This document shows positions 22,290 through 29,174 of a stretch of 41,629 bases of DNA, piece after piece. Position 1 is the stretch's first letter. Each line of letters starts with the position of its first letter. The DNA is from Planctomicrobium piriforme (GTDB lineage Bacteria; Planctomycetota; Planctomycetia; Planctomycetales; Planctomycetaceae): contig CAMATH010000076.1 in NCBI GenBank assembly GCA_945860955.1, forward strand, positions 1-41,629, given 5' to 3'. The position numbers were made by a program, and so were the translations under genes. The notes under the pieces are model-generated. The model was given only the letters and a program-made list of their open reading frames with translations. It had not been told where the DNA came from and searched no databases.

Positions 22290-25052
22290 TCACTTCACCC
22301 CGAGCAGGTCATTGATCGTCGACTTGATCTGGTCGCCCAAATCGTTGCTTCCACCAACGAAGAGGCGAACGATCTTTCCGTCCCGGTCGATGATCACGGT
22401 CTGCGGGATGGCGGATGCTTCATATCGCTCGGCGACGACGCCGTCGATATCGAGCGCGACCGTCACATCGAGCTTGTGTCGTTCTAGCATCGACTTGATT
22501 TGCTTGGGCTGTTCCTGCAGATTCACTGCGACCAGTCGCACCTTGTCTTCGGGGAAATCGCGCACCGCCGCTTCCACCATCGGCATCGCCCGCACACACG
22601 GACCGCACCAGGTCGCCCAGAAATCGAGGACGACGATCTTTCCCTTTTGATCCGACAGCTTGAACGACGCCTCCTGATCGAGCAGCGCCAGTGTGAAATC
22701 GGGAGCGGGTTTCCCCACCAGATTCGATTCCGTCCCCGTGTTGCGCCCCCCTTCGTCGTCTCCGTCCCCCTCCGACGCGAATTTGGGGTCGACCGCGTTT
22801 TTCAATCTCCAGCGATGGTAGGCGAGCTGCGCGACCGCCTGCTCGATTCCCTGACCAATCATAAGCTGGTCGATTTTCGCCAGCTCAATCCGACACGCGC
22901 CGAGGATCTCACTGGTTCCCGAAAGCGTTCCGCCGGCCAGCTCCTCGGCGTCGAACGTGAGCCGAAATCCGTCGTTGCGATACGCCTGCACCCGAGTGCG
23001 TCCCTCGGTCACCACCGCCTGCGGCGGAGCCGCTTTGGGATCGAGTTCATCGGGATGCAGCCAGAAGATGTGCGAGACCAGCTTGCGCGGCACTTCGCGG
23101 TTTTCCAGCCGAACTTCCAATTGAATCTTCTCGGCGTCCATCGCAGTCACCCGTCCCCGCAGAAAATCTCCCGAGGTGGCCCGCAGCAGTTGCGTTGGCG
23201 GGCTGGGTCGCTGAATGCGCGGCAACGTCAATAACCGCTCCTTTTTAGACTTCTTGAGCTTCACATCGTTGGGATCGGAGGGGACCAGTTCCAACACCTT
23301 GATCCGCTCGTGGGAAATCTTTTTGGCGTCGGTGGTGTCACTTTCAATCTCAACCCCCGTCTCCGTCACGACGACACTTTTACAGGAGATGGTGTCTCCG
23401 GTTCGGAGGTGCAGCAGCGGTTGCGCGGCTCCCTTGGCCGCCCCGCCAGGCTGGGCGAATTTGCCAGCGAGCGCCTGAACCATCCGCTGGCCGGCGTTCA
23501 ACACCGCTCCCTGCTGTTGCTGTTGTTGTATCTGCAATTGCTGGCGGCGTTGCAGTTCGGCCTGCGACGGAGCGGGAGGGGGTTCTTTGTAGACAACCCG
23601 ACCCGACACACCGGTGCGCAGAGCGACCGCGTTGAGCGCCGCTTGCGGCTTCCACACCAGACACCCAATGTCGGTCCCCTTGCGGCCGTCGACCAACCAG
23701 CCACGGATGAACTGGTCGGCCACCTGCATCGTCCCAACAATGGCCCCCGCCGTCGGTGTTTGGGCCTCGCGAGGCGGTCCGACAACCAGCAGCGAACGGA
23801 TTCGCTCGATCGGAAGGCTGACGGGATCTTTTACCCCCGTCGGTTGAACCCGTACCGTGGTGGCATCGATTCCGAGCAATGCGCCCGACAGTCGCGTGCC
23901 ATCCAGACCGGTGACCGAAATCCCATTGAATTCAACGGGAGCAACTTCAGAAAGGTAGACACTTTTGACTTCCGCCACGGGGACACGCAGTTCTCCCTGA
24001 TCGCCCCGCACGATGAACACTCCCTCGCCCGCGTCGAATGCTTCAATCGCGCCGTATTCAATCGCGCCGTTCGTTCGGTGCATCCGAGACTTCGACGCCA
24101 CGACTTCCTGCGGCCGCGAGCCGTTCCAGTTGCTGATCCGCAGCCTTTCGAGCCGAACGGTTCCTTTGCGGTTGGTGAGTCGCACCCCCCAGGGGCCGGA
24201 GGTTTTTTCGGAAATCGCCAATTCTCCCAGAAAGTCGCCGGTCGGGCTGAACAGCAGAATCTGCGGCTTTGACTGATCAATAAACGCCAGCAGTCGCAGG
24301 CGTCCCTCTCCCGGCGGAGCGGCTTGCAGTGGAATCAGGTCGGCATCGGTCGGCGTCTCGCGCACTGCCACGATGAACTGTTCGACCGCTTCAATGCGCA
24401 ATCCTCCTTTGCCTCCCTGGGATGAGCCTCCCAAATCCAAAGTGAAGTCCGCGTCTCCCTTCCACGAGATTTCGATTTCACACGCGGCCAACTCCGGCAG
24501 TTTGATGTCTCCCGTGATGACCCCTTCCGCGCTCGCGACAATCTGCCCGGTCTCTTCGGTGAAAACACCCGGCTCCTTCGGTTCCACCTGCGTCCAACCT
24601 TCCAGTCCGGTCGGGCCGAGATAGACCAGGCTGGAATCATCGACCTGACGGAAGAGGCGATGGACGATGCCACGGTCGATCCGTATCGGCTCGGGCTGAC
24701 TGGCCAGCTTCACAACGACTTCCGTCGGGCTGATTGACAGGAGATCTCCGTACAGGAGATTCCCCCCCGCCAGTTCAAATCCGAAAGTTCCCTGAGGGTT
24801 CACCTTTCCCGGCGCGATGGGGAAATGGACGCCGTTCACCTGTTCGATGGGAAACTCAAACGGCGTGACGAAACTGGGGGACTGCCAGCGCAGCACTTTC
24901 GGATCGGGGGAGGGGGCGATGGTCCCCACGAGCGCCGTTTCGTCGCGAAGTCGCAACCGCGAAGGGGCGGCTGGTTCCGCGGCCGAAGCGAACCCGCTGA
25001 CCAGAGAGATCGACAGGGCGATGGAGAGTCGGAAGGCGATCATCGGGTTCAT
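22290..25052 (-). CDS. Secreted multi-repeat protein with C-terminal TlpA thioredoxin domain
   Basis: A 920-residue exported protein. A signal peptide (1-24, cleavage near ASA-AE) is followed by several copies of a beta-rich unit of the form L-x-x-G-d-x-L-x-G-x-v, hydrophobic strand, I-x-x-I-x-x-l. Copies are visible at about 31-80, 90-136, 376-425, 546-590, 622-666 and 690-733. Residues 146-312 look like a jelly-roll of the DUF1080/LamG type (GLEGWTQVEPKEPGVF). A Gln-rich linker spans 498-514. The last domain (779-918) is a TlpA/ResA-like thioredoxin with WATWCGPC (Cys816, Cys819) and the cis-proline in SAIPQT (Pro883), implying periplasmic thiol chemistry. Its ATG overlaps the preceding stop (ATGA). 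It is the last gene of the nine-gene minus-strand run. Role unknown. Confidence 0.85.
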   Translation of the reverse strand: MNPMIAFRLSIALSISLVSGFASAAEPAAPSRLRLRDETALVGTIAPSPDPKVLRWQSPSFVTPFEFPIEQVNGVHFPIAPGKVNPQGTFGFELAGGNLLYGDLLSISPTEVVVKLASQPEPIRIDRGIVHRLFRQVDDSSLVYLGPTGLEGWTQVEPKEPGVFTEETGQIVASAEGVITGDIKLPELAACEIEISWKGDADFTLDLGGSSQGGKGGLRIEAVEQFIVAVRETPTDADLIPLQAAPPGEGRLRLLAFIDQSKPQILLFSPTGDFLGELAISEKTSGPWGVRLTNRKGTVRLERLRISNWNGSRPQEVVASKSRMHRTNGAIEYGAIEAFDAGEGVFIVRGDQGELRVPVAEVKSVYLSEVAPVEFNGISVTGLDGTRLSGALLGIDATTVRVQPTGVKDPVSLPIERIRSLLVVGPPREAQTPTAGAIVGTMQVADQFIRGWLVDGRKGTDIGCLVWKPQAALNAVALRTGVSGRVVYKEPPPAPSQAELQRRQQLQIQQQQQQGAVLNAGQRMVQALAGKFAQPGGAAKGAAQPLLHLRTGDTISCKSVVVTETGVEIESDTTDAKKISHERIKVLELVPSDPNDVKLKKSKKERLLTLPRIQRPSPPTQLLRATSGDFLRGRVTAMDAEKIQLEVRLENREVPRKLVSHIFWLHPDELDPKAAPPQAVVTEGRTRVQAYRNDGFRLTFDAEELAGGTLSGTSEILGACRIELAKIDQLMIGQGIEQAVAQLAYHRWRLKNAVDPKFASEGDGDDEGGRNTGTESNLVGKPAPDFTLALLDQEASFKLSDQKGKIVVLDFWATWCGPCVRAMPMVEAAVRDFPEDKVRLVAVNLQEQPKQIKSMLERHKLDVTVALDIDGVVAERYEASAIPQTVIIDRDGKIVRLFVGGSNDLGDQIKSTINDLLGVK

Positions 25053-26275
25053 CGTTCGTAGATCGGCAGGAAGCGGTAGTTGAGAGCGAGCGCCAAGAGC
25101 GACATGGAGGTGTCAATCGACGGCCCTCCCATCGACCCCTTGAAACTGCCGTTTTGCTGCTGCATCTGTTTCAACTGACGGATCAGCAACTTGTTCCATT
25201 TTTCCCAGGCGTCGACGTCTCCCTGGAAGAGGGCCTGCGCCTGGTAGTAGCGGGTGTACTCGGCCCAATTCCCTGACTGCTGTTCGAGTCGCTGCTTCAG
25301 AAAGCCCAGCGCCCGTTCAAACTCGGGAAGATCCTTCCGTCGGCCGATCGAGTAGACCAGCGTTCCAATCGAAACGCGGGCGAGAGAATCGTCGAAGCCG
25401 AGGCCGGAGTACGCGACTTGGCCATTGCCTGAAGTCATCTGTTTGAAGTAGTTGATCGCCTTGTCGATCGCTTCGTCCGGAACCTCGATGCCAGCGTTCC
25501 GGGCGGCGAGTAGGCCGACGAGGACGGAGCCGGAGACCGAGGTGTCGGCGTCGTTGGAATCGGGCGAGTAACGCCATGCCCCCAAGGGGTTCTTTTTCTG
25601 CGACGTGATTGCGGCGCGGACGGCCAGTTCCAACGCCACCCCGATCGAACGGGGCGGTTTGCCGTCGGGCCAGAGGTTGCGTTCATCGACCACGCCATAC
25701 GCCTCGGCCAGCGCCAGCATCCCAAACCCGTGGTGGTACATGCTGTTCCCCAGGTACCCGGTCTGCGCGTTCTGATCTCGAATGATCGCCCGGAGCGCTT
25801 TGCGAATCTGGTTGACATAAAGGCCGAAGTTCGGGTCTTCGCCCGAAGCGAGAAACGCCATCAGGCAGAGCCCCGTTCCTCCCGGCCCCTGGTCGCTCCC
25901 TCCCTGCCAGTCTCCTTTTTCGGTTTGCGTGGAGGCGAGGAATTGCAGACCGCGGTCGTACATTTCGCGAACGTCGCGCGGGACCGCTTCACCGTAGCGG
26001 ATGTTGGGAGCTTGGGCGTGAGCCGAGGAACCCGTGAATGCGAGGCAGCAGAAGGCGAATAAGGCGGAGACGATCGCCATTGGGAATCCGAGGAACGCGG
26101 GTCGAGGGCTAACCAGAGAACGGTTTCTTTTCGATGAAAGCACAGCGGCGGCTCGGCAGGAGCCTCGCCCTCCCGTGACATGCTTCCTCGACGCCGCACG
26201 GCGCGCTGCAACCGCCCTTCCGTCACGCGGACACTCGTCACTTCCTGACCGCGACTTACCCCGTTTATCGCTCAT
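25049..26275 (-). CDS. Prenyltransferase/squalene-oxidase-repeat secreted protein
   Basis: The product has repeated alpha-alpha toroid motifs of the squalene cyclase/prenyltransferase type (QTEKGDWQGGSDQGPGGTGL, then GALAAR-like helices, AWRYSPDSNDADTSVSGSVL, and QNGSFKGSMGGPSIDTSMSL near the C-terminus). The cyclase catalytic D-x-D-D motif is not seen, so it is probably a binding protein rather than an enzyme. Start choice is open. ATG 26275 has an ideal GGAGG 6 bases upstream and overlaps the previous gene by 11 bp (408 residues), but then 65 basic residues, partly encoded by a dispersed repeat (26145-26180), precede the real signal peptide. ATG 26080 starts exactly at that signal peptide (AIVSALFAFCCLAFTGSSAHAQ region) but lacks a Shine-Dalgarno. 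The stop overlaps the next gene (ATGA). Confidence 0.82.
   Translation of the reverse strand: MSDKRGKSRSGSDECPRDGRAVAARRAASRKHVTGGRGSCRAAAVLSSKRNRSLVSPRPAFLGFPMAIVSALFAFCCLAFTGSSAHAQAPNIRYGEAVPRDVREMYDRGLQFLASTQTEKGDWQGGSDQGPGGTGLCLMAFLASGEDPNFGLYVNQIRKALRAIIRDQNAQTGYLGNSMYHHGFGMLALAEAYGVVDERNLWPDGKPPRSIGVALELAVRAAITSQKKNPLGAWRYSPDSNDADTSVSGSVLVGLLAARNAGIEVPDEAIDKAINYFKQMTSGNGQVAYSGLGFDDSLARVSIGTLVYSIGRRKDLPEFERALGFLKQRLEQQSGNWAEYTRYYQAQALFQGDVDAWEKWNKLLIRQLKQMQQQNGSFKGSMGGPSIDTSMSLLALALNYRFLPIYER
26145..26180 (-). repeat. Planctomycete dispersed repeat (GGRGSCRAA/GEAPAEP type)
   Basis: On the minus strand the sequence contains GGGAGGGCGAGGCTCCTGCC and then GAGCCGCCGC; GGCTC and GAGCC can pair. 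In one frame it reads GGRGSCRAA and in another REGEAPAEP, peptides that recur as spurious tails in planctomycete gene models. It sits inside the N-terminal extension of the squalene-repeat protein, or in the spacer before it if the downstream start is used. Recognition is from memory. Confidence 0.7.
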
Positions 26276-27299
26276 TGCCATCCTCCTCACTCGGTTCCGA
26301 CGCCGTACCACCTGGCGGATCGGCTTTGGGCTGCGCCGGCTCTTCGGCTTTTTTCTCCGGCACCGTTGTCTCCTTGGGTTTCACATCGGTCTTTGGCGCG
26401 GCGTTCGGCTCGTTCGCCGGGGGATCGAAATCGGGGAGCATTTTGTTCTGCCGCAGAAACTGCTCCATCCCCTTCCCTTGGGCGATCGCCTGCTGCCACC
26501 CCTTCATCTGCTCCTCGTCGAGGATTTTTTTCACTTCCTCTTCGGGAACCCGCGACATTTCGTAGATGATGACGTACGAATCGTATTGACCAAAACGTTT
26601 GGGGACACGCACATGCTTCCGGCACAACTCGGTCAGCTTCTCGCGTTGTTCAATCCGTAACCCCATCGACTCATCGGCTGCGACCATCAGCAGTTCGAGT
26701 TTCGCGTTCAACCGAAACGTGCGGCGGGCGAGTGACTCCCGCTCATAGGTCTCGCGCTGTTTCGGTTCCAGCGATTTGGGAACCACCCGCTGGAACAACG
26801 ATTCTTCATTGAACACTCCCGACTGGATCTCCATCTGCAACGGCTGCAATTCGGCCCAGAAGTTGTTCATCGCGTTCTGGTCGTTGCGGACTTTCAGGAA
26901 CAGCTTCCGCAACTTGTAGTACCGTTCAAAGAACCGCTTGATGTCGGTCGCGCCGGCAAGTTTCAGTTTTGTGGTTTGCGCTTCGGTCAGGTTACAGGCG
27001 CGGGCGATGTCGGCGATTTGCAGATCGAGCTGCGATTGCAGTCGCGCTTTCCCCCCCGCCGGGTTCTGTGCCGCCCCGTTCCAGATCCACGCTTCAAAGT
27101 TGGATTCGTCGATGCCGCCAAACACGACCCCCCGCTGCACCTGATTCTGCGGGTCGTCGTCCTCTTCCTCCAACTCGACGGCACCTGGCTGCGCAAACTC
27201 CCGGATGATGACCTCCTGCGACCAGGCGCGTGAGGTACACAACCACCAGTTCGGAGCCAGGACGGCCGTCGTGAGAAACGAGAGACGAATCGCCTTCAT
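26265..27299 (-). CDS. Secreted helical protein with a Pro/Lys-rich tail
   Basis: No named family. The frame opens at 27383; ATG 27299 (344 residues) gives a direct signal peptide (MKAIRLSFLTTAVLAPNWWL, cleavage near WSQ), while ATG 27329 is an alternative. Shine-Dalgarno support is weak for both. After an acidic segment (41-50) comes a helical domain, about 97-285. It begins ARACNLTEAQTTKLKLAG with DIKRFFERYYKLRKLF, a pattern I associate with planctomycete-specific secreted proteins. The same kind of domain, with recognisable alignment at YERESLAR and EQREKLTELCRKHV, is present in the next upstream gene product (27448-29094). Residues 291-344 are Pro/Lys/Glu-rich and probably disordered. Its stop region overlaps the start of the squalene-repeat gene, whose Shine-Dalgarno lies inside this coding sequence. 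Confidence 0.75.
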   Translation of the reverse strand: MKAIRLSFLTTAVLAPNWWLCTSRAWSQEVIIREFAQPGAVELEEEDDDPQNQVQRGVVFGGIDESNFEAWIWNGAAQNPAGGKARLQSQLDLQIADIARACNLTEAQTTKLKLAGATDIKRFFERYYKLRKLFLKVRNDQNAMNNFWAELQPLQMEIQSGVFNEESLFQRVVPKSLEPKQRETYERESLARRTFRLNAKLELLMVAADESMGLRIEQREKLTELCRKHVRVPKRFGQYDSYVIIYEMSRVPEEEVKKILDEEQMKGWQQAIAQGKGMEQFLRQNKMLPDFDPPANEPNAAPKTDVKPKETTVPEKKAEEPAQPKADPPGGTASEPSEEDGNER

Positions 27300-27447
27300 G
27301 TACCACGGCGGCCATCGGAAGATGAGCATTTTGGATTCAGCGGGGGCCAGGGGTGCCAGACTCGGGGACTCACAACAATTCAAGGTGCGCCGCCGTCACA
27401 TCGACCCGGCGACATGCCGTCCGAATGACGTGCGACAGTCGACAGGG

Positions 27448-29094
27448 CTATTTCGGTTTCTCTTCTGCCGGTTTCTCGTCGGCTGGTTTCTCGTCCGGTA
27501 CCGCCACCTTGACCTCGACCGCCGCATCTACAACGACGCCGTTCTCCAGTTGAATCACCTGGACGGCACCGCCCACCTCCCCTCCGACTTCCACGTCCAG
27601 CGCGATCTGGGCGTTGAAGAAGCCAAAGCCTCCCCCGCCCCAGAACTGCGACGGGTCCATTTTCTGCACGCCGGCCCAGACCTTTTTCTGGGTCTCGTTC
27701 AGCACCGAATCCATGCACTCGGCGGGCATGTTGGGGAAGACGTTATTTCCATCCCACTGCATGTATTCCAGCGCGTTCGACCAGTTCGCACTCCAGTGCT
27801 TCGCCATCTGGGCGGTCAACTTGGTCCGCTGCTCATCCGACAACACAACATTGCGATCGACCAGCGACACCAGGTTGGCGATCGTCGCTTTCTTGCGATA
27901 CTCGATCCGAGCGTCGACTTCTTTCTTGTAGGCGGCGACTGCGTCGGCCGGGAGCAGCTTCTCCACGGTTGCGGTGATCGCCGCCTGGATTGCTTCTTTG
28001 ATATTCGGGTATTTCGGTGGCTGGCCATTCCAGCCGCGCATCATCCGAACCTGAATATCCACCCACTTGTCCCCCGCCTCTTCAAACGCCTTCTCAGCGG
28101 CCTTCCGAATTTCGATCCGTTGTTCAGGAGTGGGCTTGCAGGCGTGCAGACTCAACGCGACTTCGGTTCGCAGCGCCATCTGAAACTGCTGCTTGAACTG
28201 CGCCCGCTGTTGATCCCGCATCTGTTTGGTCGCGGCGTCGTTGGGCAACGCGCCCACGTTCAACACGCCGATATTCCCTTGAATCACAGCAGCTTTGGCC
28301 TGATTCGCCTCGGCGTCATCCTTCTTGTCGCTGACGACAATGTTCCCCAGTACGACCCTTTCCACCGGGACGTTGTCCGCGACTTTTTTTCGCTTCACAC
28401 CCGCCGGCGCGGGAGGTCGACTGGTGATGACCACTTCTCCTTCATCGACCGCCAACCGCAGGTTGTGCGAACCGAGAATCTCGCGCAGTACACCCACCAA
28501 CGGTCGCCGACGAAGATTGACGCCGACCTGCGCCTTCTCAATGTCAACCTTCGCCTCTTTCAAACCGTCGGCATCAAAGCGGAACTGGAACTCGTGTTCC
28601 TTCGCCAGCTTCTCCATCGCCGCCTTGAGCGAGACGTTGTTGATTCGAACGCTGACCGGTTCCCGCAATTTCTCCAGGAGCTTCTTGCGGGCCTCGGACG
28701 TTTCACTCGCGTTTCCCCCTGCGGGCTGTTCCCCCGCCACGAGTCCACCGACAACGGCCGTTTCCACGAAGACCGGTCCGTCGACGACAGGAACGTCCGG
28801 AAATTCGGGTTGGTCGGCCGCTTGCGCCGCCTGGATCAGAACTGCGCCCAGTCTCTGGAGAAGCGTGCGCTCTTTCCCATTCCGCTCTGGCGCATCCTCT
28901 TCACCCGGCGTGGGCACCTCGTCCGATTCGTCCGCCTCGACGCGCGCCTTTTCGACGCGGACCGGCTGCTCGTCGGGTTTGGCGTCCTGGAATGCGAAAC
29001 TCCGGGAGGGTGTGAACAACATCCCCGCGAGGACCAGACCGGCGAACGAAACGCCGGGCCAGCGTCGAAGGTTACTGATAACGGATGTCTGCAC
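27448..29094 (-). CDS. Secreted protein with STN-like domain and helical planctomycete domain
   Basis: A 548-residue exported protein. GTG start at 29094 with GGGAGA 8 bases before it; signal peptide with hydrophobic 15-28 and cleavage near SFA-F. Residues 147-227 form an STN/secretin-N0-like domain (VSVRINNVSLKAAMEKLA ... EGEVVITSRP) close to that of the secretin at 5262-8762. Residues about 318-500 are a helical domain beginning ACKPTPEQRIEIRKAAEKAF and continuing through LSDEQRTKLTAQMAKHW, paralogous to the domain of the downstream 344-residue protein. The C-terminus has a Gly-rich FWGGGGFGFF stretch, Val-rich strands and a Lys/Pro/Glu tail. STN domains usually contact partner proteins in the periplasm or outer membrane. 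Function unknown. Confidence 0.8.
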   Translation of the reverse strand: MQTSVISNLRRWPGVSFAGLVLAGMLFTPSRSFAFQDAKPDEQPVRVEKARVEADESDEVPTPGEEDAPERNGKERTLLQRLGAVLIQAAQAADQPEFPDVPVVDGPVFVETAVVGGLVAGEQPAGGNASETSEARKKLLEKLREPVSVRINNVSLKAAMEKLAKEHEFQFRFDADGLKEAKVDIEKAQVGVNLRRRPLVGVLREILGSHNLRLAVDEGEVVITSRPPAPAGVKRKKVADNVPVERVVLGNIVVSDKKDDAEANQAKAAVIQGNIGVLNVGALPNDAATKQMRDQQRAQFKQQFQMALRTEVALSLHACKPTPEQRIEIRKAAEKAFEEAGDKWVDIQVRMMRGWNGQPPKYPNIKEAIQAAITATVEKLLPADAVAAYKKEVDARIEYRKKATIANLVSLVDRNVVLSDEQRTKLTAQMAKHWSANWSNALEYMQWDGNNVFPNMPAECMDSVLNETQKKVWAGVQKMDPSQFWGGGGFGFFNAQIALDVEVGGEVGGAVQVIQLENGVVVDAAVEVKVAVPDEKPADEKPAEEKPK

Positions 29095-29143
29095 GATTGT
29101 TGTCTCCCGTTAGGGGACGGGTTGTGGGGAGGCGCGGACGGCA

Positions 29144-29159
29144 GGGGGCTTACGCCCCC
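29144..29159 (-). repeat. GGGGGCGTAAGCCCCC hairpin repeat
   Basis: A perfect 6-bp GC stem closed by a GTAA (GNRA) tetraloop on the minus strand, 15 bases after the stop of the coiled-coil membrane protein and 50 bases before the STN protein start. This palindrome is, from memory, a frequent dispersed element in planctomycete genomes. Within an operon it could set differential mRNA stability. There is no T-run, so it is not an intrinsic terminator. Confidence 0.65.
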
Positions 29160-29174
29160 CGCTCGCCTTGCACG

